Shown here: positions 33,657-44,193 of the stretch, piece by piece
How positions within the stretch are numbered: position 1 is the first letter of the stretch
How the letters are laid out: each line of letters starts with the position of its first letter
Notes under the pieces: generated by a model
Seen by the model: the letters and a program-made list of their open reading frames with translations, nothing else
Databases searched by the model: none
Told to the model about the DNA's origin: nothing
Position numbers and translations under genes: made by a program
Assembly: GCF_029894335.1 (NCBI RefSeq)
Contig: NZ_JARXZC010000046.1
Span: forward strand, 1 to 58,727
From: Kitasatospora sp. MAP5-34
GTDB taxonomy: Bacteria > Actinomycetota > Actinomycetes > Streptomycetales > Streptomycetaceae
Direction: 5' to 3'
DNA length: 58,727 nt

Positions 33657-33886
33657 GAGCCAGCCCCGTTTGATTCCGGCGAAGCGAGCAGCAGGACGGC
33701 GATTCGGGACTTCTGCGCATCGGTCAATGGCGGCGCAGAATTAACCATCTTCTGAATTTGCACTTCTAGGTTGTGCGCACGGAGTTCGGCACGTGCCGCA
33801 TCGGCTTGCGCTTCATTTCCAACTGACGAATGACCGGCAATGAGGGCAATCAAGTGACGACGGGTAGGATCTAGATCTCGCGACAT
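33653..33886 (-). CDS. Small hypothetical protein, coupled to the primase
   Basis: The 77-residue protein MSRDLDPTRRHLIALIAGHS is helical (EAQADAARAELRAHNLEVQI) with a C-terminal PPLTDAQKSRIAVLLLASPE. GGGAG lies seven bases before ATG 33886, and its stop overlaps the primase start (ATGA), so it is the leader gene of the replication operon. I do not recognise the family. The PPLTDAQKSRIAVLL motif recurs, as I recall, in small actinobacterial element proteins, but no role is known. Confidence 0.7.
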   Translation of the reverse strand: MSRDLDPTRRHLIALIAGHSSVGNEAQADAARAELRAHNLEVQIQKMVNSAPPLTDAQKSRIAVLLLASPESNGAGS

Positions 33887-33995
33887 CGCGGGCTCCCTTA
33901 CGGAACTCCGCGAGGTCGGCCACTACTCCCCGCCTGGCGGACCGCAGTCAACGCCCTAAGCCTCAGCTACTTGCTGTTCCTGCCAGCCTAGTGCT

Positions 33996-34250
33996 TCAGA
34001 TCGCCAGCCGGAAGGGCAGTTTCCCGGCGCGGCCAGCCGTGGTGATCTTCGCGGCCAGGACCGGGTCATTCGGGTCCGGGAGATTCGGCTCAGGGGATAT
34101 GACTCCCCAGCTCAGGCACCGTGCACATTGCTGCCTTCCGCGTGCGGATATCCATTTCGGACCATCGGGGGTATCGACCAGTGCAGACCAGGACGAGCCG
34201 CAATCGCGACATACGGCGCGGACCAATTCACGCATCGGAATCGCCGCCAT
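33996..34250 (-). CDS. Small zinc-ribbon protein
   Basis: The 84-residue protein has two C-x-x-C knuckles, AVCRDCGSSW and QQCARCLSWG, separated by 26 residues, which should bind one zinc ion. It starts inside the last codons of the integrase gene (ATG 34250, or ATG 34235), so it is co-translated with it. Such proteins bind nucleic acid or serve as adaptors; no specific family is recognised. Its tail (FRLAI) ends 109 bp before the next operon, where a promoter for the replication genes should lie. Confidence 0.7.
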   Translation of the reverse strand: MAAIPMRELVRAVCRDCGSSWSALVDTPDGPKWISARGRQQCARCLSWGVISPEPNLPDPNDPVLAAKITTAGRAGKLPFRLAI

Positions 34251-35709
34251 CGCGCCATTCGATGATGACGGCTTCCAGCGGCTCGAATACGCCGTAGCGG
34301 CCCTGCGGCGGCGCCGTGAGCGTCACCGTTGCGAGGAGTCGCAGGATCTCCCGTTGCTGTCCGAGCGGCGCAGCGGACCACGCCTTCCCGACCGCAGCGA
34401 CATCACCGCTGTCGGCGACACCGTCGAGCGGCGAGACCGCAGCGGTCGCCGCCAGCTCAGCATCTATCGCCGTAATCCTGGCGTCGATGTAGCCCGTGCC
34501 AGCAGCGAGCTGCCGGGTACTGGTGATCTCGCCCTTCGCGAAGGCGACTCCGAGGGCATCGCGCCGGGCGAGCAACGTGAGTTTCTCGTCCCGCAGCGAG
34601 GCTGTGTCCACGCCGGGCCGATCGGGCGTCAGGAACTCCGCGATGTCGGCCCGTGCCATCCGCGCCACCAGCACCGACGTGACAAAGCCGTCGACCTCGG
34701 CGGCCGACCGCACGCAGTGCCCGCCGTGGTGGTAGACGGGTCTTCCGTTACACCGACGGACCTTCGTCGTGTCGCCGTCATCGCAGATGCCGCACCGGTA
34801 GATCCCGCTCCCCAGCCAGCGCGGCACACTCCCGGGTGGCGAGCAGCGATGGGCTGGATCGGTGAACCGGTCATTCAGGGCCAGCCGCTGTTCCTCCGTC
34901 AGGATCGCGTCGTAGGCGCCCGCCTTGACGATCTCGCCATGGCGCGTCGAGTGGCCGCTGATCCGGGGGTTCGTGATGATCTGCTGGACGGTCCGAGCGG
35001 TCCACCTGCCGTTGCCGGTAGAGGTCGGCACGCCGCGCCTGTTCAGGTCAGCCACGATCTGACACATACTCACACCGGACAGCAACTGGCGGGCCCACGA
35101 CTGGATCAGCGCCGCTTCGTCGGGCCGGGACCGGGCCATGTCGAGGTACGGCACCGCGACTGGCAGCATCCGGTACTCGCCCGCCTCCCGGTCCCAGGTG
35201 CGGCGTTCCATCACCTCGACACCGTAGCCGTACGGCCTGCGACCGCCACCGCCGAAGACGCCCTCCTCGGCCTGCCGCTCGCGTGCATCTCCGACCCGGT
35301 CGCCCTTGTGCGCGGTCTCCAGGTTCGCGTCGTTGGTCGCCGCCCGCAGCGCGTGTTTACCCCACGACGTGGCGAGGTCGTAGACCGGCGCCGCCATCGT
35401 CGTGTGCACCCTAAGGCGCGGCGCGAGTGGCAGGAAGCTCTCCAGCTCCGCCGGATCACGGTGCAGCCGGTCCGGGTGCACCACTAGCAGGTGCTTGACC
35501 TTCCCGGCCTTCAGCAGGCTGAGCAGCCGGAGGTACCCCGGACGGTCCTTGCGGCCCGGCCGGTACGCGGACAGGTCGTCGTCGGCGATCACCTCGTCGA
35601 TGGACAGGCCGTCCTTCGCGGCGAGCCTGCGGAGGTTCTTCTCCTGGGTGTCCACGCCCACACGGGCCCCGGTGCGGTCGGACGACAGACGGCAGTAGAT
35701 GACGTTCAT
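34228..35709 (-). CDS. Large serine recombinase (integrase)
   Basis: The 493-residue protein is a serine integrase of phiC31/Bxb1 type. The catalytic domain has YCRLSSDRTGARVGVDTQ with nucleophile Ser9 after Arg7, and LLVVHPDRLHRDPAELE. The recombinase domain includes GVFGGGGRRPYGYGVE and TARTVQQIITNPRISG; a zinc-ribbon follows (GIYRCGICDDGDTTKV, HHGGHCVRS); a coiled-coil segment near residues 395-445 (EKLTLLARRDALGVAFAKGE) governs synapsis. It cuts attP and attB at a central dinucleotide and integrates one way unless a directionality factor is present. It lies next to attR, 6 bp downstream of a small acidic protein gene. Confidence 0.95.
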   Translation of the reverse strand: MNVIYCRLSSDRTGARVGVDTQEKNLRRLAAKDGLSIDEVIADDDLSAYRPGRKDRPGYLRLLSLLKAGKVKHLLVVHPDRLHRDPAELESFLPLAPRLRVHTTMAAPVYDLATSWGKHALRAATNDANLETAHKGDRVGDARERQAEEGVFGGGGRRPYGYGVEVMERRTWDREAGEYRMLPVAVPYLDMARSRPDEAALIQSWARQLLSGVSMCQIVADLNRRGVPTSTGNGRWTARTVQQIITNPRISGHSTRHGEIVKAGAYDAILTEEQRLALNDRFTDPAHRCSPPGSVPRWLGSGIYRCGICDDGDTTKVRRCNGRPVYHHGGHCVRSAAEVDGFVTSVLVARMARADIAEFLTPDRPGVDTASLRDEKLTLLARRDALGVAFAKGEITSTRQLAAGTGYIDARITAIDAELAATAAVSPLDGVADSGDVAAVGKAWSAAPLGQQREILRLLATVTLTAPPQGRYGVFEPLEAVIIEWRDGGDSDA

Positions 35710-35715
35710 GGCGGC

Positions 35716-35919
35716 TCACGCGACCTTCCATCCGGCCGGAAGCTCGACCTCGATGGTTTCCCGGGTGACGTGCACCATTCGGCCCTCACGCGGCACGCCC
35801 TGCCGGTCAAGGCAGGAATGGATGGCCGCCTCCATTACCTCGACGCCGGTCGCTCCGACCAGCTTCCCCGCCTCGATGTCCTGCTCGGTGACCTCGATCT
35901 CGATCTCGACAGTGCTCAT
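35716..35919 (-). CDS. Small acidic protein upstream of the integrase; candidate directionality factor
   Basis: The 67-residue protein MSTVEIEIEVTEQDIEAGKL is acidic, with a helix GVEVMEAAIHSCLDRQGV and a beta-rich end RMVHVTRETIEVELPAGWKV. GGAGG lies eight bases before ATG 35919, and the integrase ATG follows its stop by six bases, so they are one transcript. It is the only gene between integrase and attR. Serine-integrase directionality factors are small, unrelated to each other and often encoded beside the integrase, so this is a candidate, though sequence alone does not show it. Confidence 0.65.
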   Translation of the reverse strand: MSTVEIEIEVTEQDIEAGKLVGATGVEVMEAAIHSCLDRQGVPREGRMVHVTRETIEVELPAGWKVA

Positions 35920-35944
35920 GGTGGCCACCTCCTCACCCCCCAGT

Positions 35945-36757
35945 GTGCTCCTTCGGCACACCAAACCGTTCGCCGGGAACCCCGCCGCCGTCTGTGTACT
36001 GGACGGCCCCGACTGGCCCGACCCGGCCTGGATGCAGCGCGTCGCCGCCGAGCTGAACCTCTCGGAGACCGCCTTCGTCCGCCCGCTCCCGACTGGAGGC
36101 GAGGCGGACTGGGGTCTGCGCTGGTTCACCCCCGCCACCGAGGTCAACCTCTGCGGGCACGCGACCCTCGCCACCGTGCACGCGCTGCGCTCGGACGAGC
36201 TGCTCGGCGAGGGCTGGGTACGTCTCGCGACCCGCAGCGGTGTCCTGCTCGCCCGGCCCGAACCGGACGGCAGCATCACGCTGGACTTCCCCGCCAACCC
36301 GCACCACCCCGTCCCGACCCCGCCCGGCCTGGCAGAGGCCCTCGGCTGCCCGGTGTCCGAGACCTTCGACACCGGGGCACTGGCCGACCTGATGGCGCTG
36401 CTCCCGGACGAGAAGTCCGTCCGCACGCTCGCCCCGAACCTCGCGGCGGTCGCCGAACTGCCCACCCGGGGCGTGATCGTCACAGCCCCCGCCGACGACC
36501 CGTCGGCCGGGTACCAGTTCGTCTCCCGCTTCTTCGGCCCAGCCTCCGGCATCCCAGAGGACCCGGTCACGGGCAGCGCCCACACCGCGCTCGCCCCCTA
36601 CTGGGGGAAGCTCCTCGGCACCACCCGGCTGACGGGCTACCAGGCGTCGGCACGCGGCGGCCTGGTGGTCTGCGAGGTGACGGGCGAGCGGGTCCTGCTC
36701 TCCGGCAGCGCGGTGACGGTACTGGAGGGATCGCTCAGCCCGTCGGCAGCCAGCTGA
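35945..36757 (+). pseudogene. PhzF-family isomerase, 3' part with element-supplied start
   Basis: From 35966 on the frame encodes all of a PhzF-family protein except its first 13 or 14 residues: PFAGNPAAVCVLDG, the catalytic Glu in ELNLSETAFV, GLRWFTPATEVNLCGHATLA and EDPVTGSAHTALAPYW. These isomerase/epimerase-fold proteins are named for phenazine synthesis, though most homologues have other substrates. The element offers an in-frame GTG at 35945 that would add VLLRHTK, but no ribosome binding site is visible, so expression is doubtful. Excision would restore the gene exactly. It overlaps the convergent CPBP gene by 23 bp. Confidence 0.88.
35966..35982. repeat. attR core
   Basis: The second copy of the 17-bp core is flanked on the element side by CTTCGGCACACCAAA and on the host side by the rest of PhzF. 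A GTGTGC/GCACAC inverted repeat (35944-35963) immediately precedes it and may be an integrase or regulator site in attP. Confidence 0.85.
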
Positions 36758-37523
36758 CGTGCCCGGCGAGCAGCGCGTACCCGACGAAGGCGACGGTGTC
36801 GATCAGCGCGTGAGCGACCACCAGCGGCATCACCCGCCCCCAACGGCGGTACAGCAGGCAGAAGACGGCGCCCATCACCATGTTGCCGACCAGCCCGCCG
36901 ACGCCCTGGTACAGGTGGTACGAGCCGCGCAGCACCGAACTGGTGACGAGGACGGCCGGCCAACTCCAGCCGACCTGCCCGAGCCGCCGGACCAGGTAGC
37001 CGAGGACGATCACCTCTTCGAGGATCGCGTTCTGCCAGGCAGAGGCGATCAGTACAGGGATCCGCCACCAGACGTCCGGCAGACCTGACGGCGCGACGGT
37101 CAGGTTGACGCCGAACGCCTGCGCACCGAGGTAGAGGGCCAGGCCGGAGCCGCCGATCGCGGCGGCGACGGCCGCGCCCCGCCCGAAGTCACCGAGCTTG
37201 CGGCGGAGGTCGAAGCCGAGCACCCGCAGTGAGGTGCCCTCTCGGACCAGCAGGTAGCCGACCAGCACCACCGGCATCAGGCCGCGCAGAATGTAGTAGG
37301 TCTGCCAGGCCAGGTCGAGCCAGGGCCGGCCGGGTGCCGCCGAGGCGTTCAGGGTGGCGACCTGCTTGCCGAGCGCGAGCGGCGCGGTGATCGACCCGGC
37401 GAAGCTGATCAGGGCGCTGACGCCGCTGGCGCCGAGCGAGAGCCCGAGCACGATCAGCAACTCCACGCCGAGTAGCCGACGGGACGGCGCAGCGGTCTCG
37501 GGCTCGGTCGAAACGGTGGTCAC
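36735..37523 (-). CDS. CPBP-family intramembrane protease
   Basis: The 262-residue protein has about seven hydrophobic helices and the CPBP (Abi/Rce1-like) motifs: EEVIVLGYLVRR (motif 1, E-E-x-x-x-R-like), SSYHL-type HLYQG (motif 2) and VVAHALID (motif 3, His). These residues form the glutamate-type intramembrane endopeptidase site, as in CAAX-processing Rce1. Bacterial members act in bacteriocin immunity or unknown regulated proteolysis. An N-terminal soluble stretch (MTTVSTEPETAAPSRRLLG) precedes helix 1. Its stop overlaps the PhzF 3' end on the other strand. Confidence 0.88.
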   Translation of the reverse strand: MTTVSTEPETAAPSRRLLGVELLIVLGLSLGASGVSALISFAGSITAPLALGKQVATLNASAAPGRPWLDLAWQTYYILRGLMPVVLVGYLLVREGTSLRVLGFDLRRKLGDFGRGAAVAAAIGGSGLALYLGAQAFGVNLTVAPSGLPDVWWRIPVLIASAWQNAILEEVIVLGYLVRRLGQVGWSWPAVLVTSSVLRGSYHLYQGVGGLVGNMVMGAVFCLLYRRWGRVMPLVVAHALIDTVAFVGYALLAGHVSWLPTG

Positions 37524-37628
37524 CAGGTCTCCAGCACGCGCGGCACGGGCCGGCGAACGGACCTACCGCCGGGCCGATCATCCTTACATACCGAGATGAG
37601 CCAGAGCTCTCACCCCACACTGGAGCCG

Positions 37629-39128
37629 TCACCCCACCGGCCAGGTGTGCACCGGCTCGCCGGTCCGCATGTGCTCCATGTACCGCCGGGTCATGGTCGC
37701 GATGGACGCCGCCCGGTCCATGCCGTACTGCTCGCGGAGCCGGTGCACGACGGCGGCCTGCCAGGCCGCGCCGTTGGTCCGCCGCACGCAGCGCTGCTCG
37801 ATGATGCCGAGGTAGCGGTCCCGGTCCCCCGGCTCGATGCCCCACTCGTCCAGGCCCTGGTACGCGAGCGGGAGCAGCTCGTTCAGTACCAGGTCCGTCA
37901 CCGGGACGGCGGCGGTGCCGCGCGCCCCCCGGCCGTGCTTGGGCCACTGGAGCACGCTCTCGATGCCGTACCGGGCACCGCTGTGGAAGTTCTCGTCGGC
38001 CTGTGCGAAGCCGAGCCTGGTCCAGACCGGCCTGGGCTGCTCGGCGAGCACCCGGACCAGCCCGTAGTAGAACGCGGCGTTGGCCAGCGTGTCGGCGACG
38101 GTCGGCCCGGCGGGCAGGCAGCGGTTCTCCACCCTCAGGTGCGGGACGCCGCCGGCGATGTCGTAGACCGGCCGGTTCCAGCGGTAGATGGTGCCGTTGT
38201 GCAGCCGCATCTCCGCGAGCTTCGGTACGCCGCCGGAGGCCAGCACCTTGACCGGGTCCTCGTCATCGCAGATCGGCAGCAGGGCGGGGAAGTACCGCAG
38301 GTTCTCGGCGAACAGGTCGAGCGCGCTGTCCACCCAGCGCTCGCCGAACCAGGTGATCGGGCGCACGCCCTGGGTCTTGAGCTCCGCCGAACGGGTGTCG
38401 CAGGCCTGCTGGAAGAGTACTGGGCGCGTCTCGCGCCAGAGTTCCCGGCCGAACAGGAACGGTGAGTTCGCGCCGAGCGCCACCTGAACGGAGGAGATCG
38501 CCTGGGCCGCGTTCCAGACCGACGCGAACCGGTCCGGGGTGACCTGCAGGTGCAGTTGGAGCGAGGTGGCGGCGGCCTCGGCGACCATCGAGACCGACTC
38601 GACCGCCAGCCGTTCCACCCCCTCGATGTCGAGCGCGATGTCCTCGCCGCGCGCGGCCAGGATCTGGTCGCTGAGCAGCGTGTACCGGTCGTTGCGGGAC
38701 ATGCTCTCGACGCCGGTGTGGTCCAGGTCGAGCGTCGGCAGGATCCCGACCATCACGATTCTGGCGCCGACCTCGGCGGCCTGCCGGTCGGCGTAGCGCA
38801 AACCGGTGTCGATCTCCTCGCGGAGTTCCTCCAGCACATGGCCGGAGAGCCGGTGCGGTGCGATGTTCACCTCGATGTTGAACCGGCCCAGCTCGGTCTG
38901 GAAGTCGCTGGAGGCGATCGCGCCGAGCACCTGCTCGTTGCTCATCAGCGGCAGGCCCTGTTCGTCGGCGAGGTTCAGCTCGATCTCCAGGCCCATCATG
39001 GCCCTGGGGCGGTCGAACCGCCCCTCTCGCAGCATCCGTTCCAACGCGTCCTGACAGGACTGGAGCTTCCGGCGGTACAGCTGCCGGTCGGAGAGTTCGG
39101 CACGCGTCGCCACGACCTTCTCGCCCAT
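37629..39128 (-). CDS. Glutamate-cysteine ligase family protein (GCS2)
   Basis: The 499-residue protein belongs to the GCS2 carboxylate-amine ligase family: MMGLEIELNLADEQGLPLM (first ATP/Mg site), DFQTELGRFNIEVNIAP, SLQLHLQVTPDRFASVWNAA, and HLRVENRCLPAGPTVADTLA. It joins glutamate and cysteine or a related amine with ATP. In actinomycetes, which use mycothiol, such enzymes feed ergothioneine (EgtA) or unknown gamma-glutamyl compounds; no egtBCD neighbours are visible here. ATG 39128 has GAAGGGG upstream. It is transcribed alone. Confidence 0.85.
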   Translation of the reverse strand: MGEKVVATRAELSDRQLYRRKLQSCQDALERMLREGRFDRPRAMMGLEIELNLADEQGLPLMSNEQVLGAIASSDFQTELGRFNIEVNIAPHRLSGHVLEELREEIDTGLRYADRQAAEVGARIVMVGILPTLDLDHTGVESMSRNDRYTLLSDQILAARGEDIALDIEGVERLAVESVSMVAEAAATSLQLHLQVTPDRFASVWNAAQAISSVQVALGANSPFLFGRELWRETRPVLFQQACDTRSAELKTQGVRPITWFGERWVDSALDLFAENLRYFPALLPICDDEDPVKVLASGGVPKLAEMRLHNGTIYRWNRPVYDIAGGVPHLRVENRCLPAGPTVADTLANAAFYYGLVRVLAEQPRPVWTRLGFAQADENFHSGARYGIESVLQWPKHGRGARGTAAVPVTDLVLNELLPLAYQGLDEWGIEPGDRDRYLGIIEQRCVRRTNGAAWQAAVVHRLREQYGMDRAASIATMTRRYMEHMRTGEPVHTWPVG

Positions 39129-39479
39129 GGGTGCCCCTTCACCTAGGTCGACGGTTACTGCATCATGCCCAGCCGGAAGATCGATAGCCCAGCCGCTCGA
39201 ACGGGTTGGCGACACAACAGATCTGACGATCAGTCAGCAGAATCATCGACTTGCCCGTCGCCACCGAACGTGATATGAAGGTCACCCTGCGCACCTGTTC
39301 GAGTAGAATTCGCACTGCGCTCAAGCCCGGTTCCATGCCGCTCCGAGTCCGCTCGTCGACGGCAGGACCCCGCCCGCACCGCGATCATGCCCAACCGGAC
39401 ACGGCCAGGTCCCGTCACGCCAATGCCACGCCGGTATGCCGCACTCGCACGCCGATCTAGCACGGAGAGGCGCCCCGCC
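39129..39479. other. Divergent intergenic region without a gene
   Basis: These 351 bp separate the divergent GCS2 gene and the hypothetical gene at 39480. A TTCGAGTAGAATTCG segment near 39300 is A/T-richer and may contain promoter elements. I see no protein or RNA gene. Confidence 0.5.
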
Positions 39480-40085
39480 ATGACTCTGCAGACACCCCAG
39501 CCCCCGCCCGCCGCGCTGCGCGCGGTCCTCGCGGCACTCGACTCCGAGACCGCGCTACGCCCGCCCGCCGCCTCCGCCCTGCGCGGCGCAGCGGGCCCGC
39601 TGCTGCCGGCGCATCCGCTCGCGGTCCATGTGCTGGAGGGTCCGGGTGCCGAGCTCTCCACGGCGCCGCGCACCGGCTGGCGCTTCCTGATCAAACAGAG
39701 CTCGGCCAAGCAGGGCTCGACGGATCAGGGATCGGCCGAGATCACGGCGGCGGCCGAGGTGATCGAGACGCCGGGCGGCTACGCGTTCTCGCACTTCACC
39801 GCCGGCCCGTACCTGGACTCGACCGTCCGCGCCCTGCGGCAGGCGTGGCAGCTGGCCCAGGCCTCGCGCACGCGGCACCTGCCGAGGCTGCTGTCGATGC
39901 CCCACCACTACGCCACCGCGCTCTGGCTCCACCACCCCGAGGTGGGCCCGGCGACCGACCTGCTGATCCCGCTGGCACCGGCCCCGCTCGGCATCACGGC
40001 CCACCGGGTCTACCCGGCCGCCGACCTGCTGGCCCTGCTGGAGCGCACCCACGCCCCGGCGCCGCTGGCGCTCAACATCTCCTGA
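39480..40085 (+). CDS. Conserved-looking hypothetical protein
   Basis: The 201-residue protein (ATG 39480 after GGAGAGG) contains HPLAVHVLEGPGAELSTAP, WRFLIKQSSAKQGSTDQG, FSHFTAGPYLDSTVRALRQA and HHYATALWLHHPEVGPATDL, ending ADLLALLERTHAPAPLALNI. It looks like a soluble alpha/beta protein. I do not recognise the family. The internal SSAKQGSTDQGSAE is a low-complexity insertion. No neighbour shares its transcript; a hairpin follows 82 bp after the stop. Confidence 0.75.
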   Translation: MTLQTPQPPPAALRAVLAALDSETALRPPAASALRGAAGPLLPAHPLAVHVLEGPGAELSTAPRTGWRFLIKQSSAKQGSTDQGSAEITAAAEVIETPGGYAFSHFTAGPYLDSTVRALRQAWQLAQASRTRHLPRLLSMPHHYATALWLHHPEVGPATDLLIPLAPAPLGITAHRVYPAADLLALLERTHAPAPLALNIS

Positions 40086-40167
40086 GCCTCCCTTTCACCC
40101 GGACGGACCAGTCCCGCTGACCGGAGTCAGCCGGACGGCACTGACCCGTCCGGACCACCCCGCACCC

Positions 40168-40320
40168 GTGATCAGCCATCCCAATGGGTGATCACAGGCC
40201 CCGACTTGTGGCGCAAATCACCAAATCGCTGCGCGGCGCTCCCAGGAGGCAGACACTGGGAGTCAGCGGCGAGGGCCGGTAGCCCTACCCGCTGAAGCGC
40301 CGGTTCACACCCGAACCGGC
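40168..40320 (+). other. Series of hairpins upstream of the DUF5999 gene
   Basis: Three stems follow one another: GTGATCA-G-CCAT / ATGG-G-TGATCAC (40168-40195), CTCCCAG / CTGGGAG (40239-40262) and GCCGGTTC / GAACCGGC (40299-40320). The first may end the preceding transcript; the others could be a structured leader of the small downstream gene. No known riboswitch class matches by eye. No protein gene is seen in 40086-40402. Confidence 0.45.
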
Positions 40321-40402
40321 GGGGAGGCTCCGACCAGTATGGCGGGCGCAAGGGGCGTCCGTGGGGCGGGCCGGGACCGTAAGCGAAGCGAGGGTACGAG
40401 CT

Positions 40403-40594
40403 ATGTGCCAGCACCGTCCTGAGTGCCCGTCGGCGGAGTCGGCCGACCGTGAAGCGGCCGTGCCGGTGGCGCGCCACCCCGAACAGGGGTGGAGCCTGCT
40501 CTGCAACGGCGTCCTGCTCTTCGAGGACACCGGTGAGCTGCTGCCCGACGGCCGGGTGATCGCCCCGCGCCGTCCGCTGGTCCTGATCGGCTGA
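40403..40594 (+). CDS. Small cysteine-containing protein, DUF5999-like
   Basis: The 63-residue protein MCQHRPECPSAESADREAAV continues with GWSLLCNGVLLFEDTGELLP and RVIAPRRPL, matching DUF5999, which is highly conserved in streptomycetes. Cys-x-His-x4-Cys at the start and a later Cys (LLCNG) may form a metal site. Function is unknown. Upstream sequence is strongly structured, and a 21-bp stem terminator follows, so the gene forms an independent short transcript. Start ATG 40403 fits the family. Confidence 0.85.
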   Translation: MCQHRPECPSAESADREAAVPVARHPEQGWSLLCNGVLLFEDTGELLPDGRVIAPRRPLVLIG

Positions 40595-40634
40595 GGCAGC
40601 GAACACGGGCCGGGACCACGGGGGTCCGGACAGA

Positions 40635-40677
40635 CCGACGGCCCCGGCGGAGAGTCACTCTCCGCCGGGGCCGTCGG
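40635..40677. terminator. Bidirectional 21-bp stem terminator
   Basis: A perfect 21-bp palindrome (CCGACGGCCCCGGCGGAGAG..., arms 40635-40655 and 40657-40677) with a single central base lies between the convergent DUF5999 and gcvP genes. Confidence 0.88.
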
Positions 40678-40719
40678 CATACCCGCAGGTCAGACGCCCA
40701 CAGATCAGACGCCTACCGC

Positions 40720-43617
<2,898 letters not shown>

Positions 43618-43727
43618 GGGGGTCGAGGCCTCCTGGTCACGGACCGGCGGGGGTACGCACGCCGGATGGGCCCTTGGCCGCTGTGGGGACAGCGGGGGCT
43701 CTCCGGGTACGGACCCGACAGGCCTCC

Positions 43728-43957
43728 CCCTCTGTCATCGGTACCTGAGAGCTTCGCCCGCACGGGATGCCCGGGGGCGGCCCGTCGGCTTGCACCGTCG
43801 GTGAAGGTGGTGCCGTCGGCTCCCTCGCCGGCGGTCCTGCCCTACTTTCCAGAGTGACCTATCCCACACGGTACGGATGCCTGAGAGATTCCGGGGAGGA
43901 GTTGCTCCTTCGGCGCCCCTGCCCCTTGTTCTCGCGGGGTGGGGACTCTCCCGCGCG
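43728..43957 (-). promoter_or_regulatory. Tandem glycine riboswitch (gcvT element) of gcvP
   Basis: On the minus strand aptamer I runs from CGGGAGAGTCC through GGCGCCGAAGGAGCAA to AATCTCTCAGGCA (about 43957-43879). Aptamer II runs from ACTCTGGAAAG (43855) through CACCGACGGTGCAAGC to GCTCTCAGGTACCGATGACA (about 43732), followed by AGAGGGGGAGG. Conserved core words and the short linker match the glycine class, which turns gene expression on when glycine binds. A further GGGTCCGTACCC-like stem lies between the riboswitch and gcvP and may be the expression platform. Confidence 0.93.
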
Positions 43958-44193
43958 GGCTCGGCGGTCGCGCCCAGGGTACCAGCGCAAACCCTCCGGA
44001 TCACGGGCGCTGTCACGGGCCCCGTCAGGTCGACCGGGACGGATGCGGACGACCCGGACAGCCCAGTCCGCTCCCGTACGGCGGCGCTCGGGTCGCCGCC
44101 GTCCGATTGATGGCTTTTCGTATGAGATGGCGGATGGATAGCTCCTCCAGCCGCCCCCTGACGTTGGCAGGAGCACTTGCACTGGAGGACAGC

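Larger units (their letters stand above)
26605..35982. mobile_element. Integrated capsid-carrying satellite-like element
   Basis: A 17-bp direct repeat, CCGTTCGCCGGGAACCC, bounds the segment at 26605-26621 and 35966-35982, both within the FAGNP codons of one PhzF gene. The unit that would excise is 9,361 bp. It carries a large serine integrase at the right end, a possible directionality factor, a zinc-ribbon protein, a P4/D5-type primase-helicase, one HK97-fold capsid gene, an XRE/PPC control pair and small unknown genes. No terminase, portal, protease, tail, lysis, FtsK/TraB or plasmid Rep gene is present. Capsid, primase and the gene-free core are visibly richer in A and T than the host. 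This fits a phage satellite; a prophage reduced by deletion remains possible. Confidence 0.88.

Noticed and set aside
26605..35982. Actinomycete integrative conjugative element (pSAM2 type)
   Set aside because: No TraB/FtsK-like translocase, no RepSA-type initiator, no Spd proteins and no tyrosine integrase; a capsid gene is present instead.
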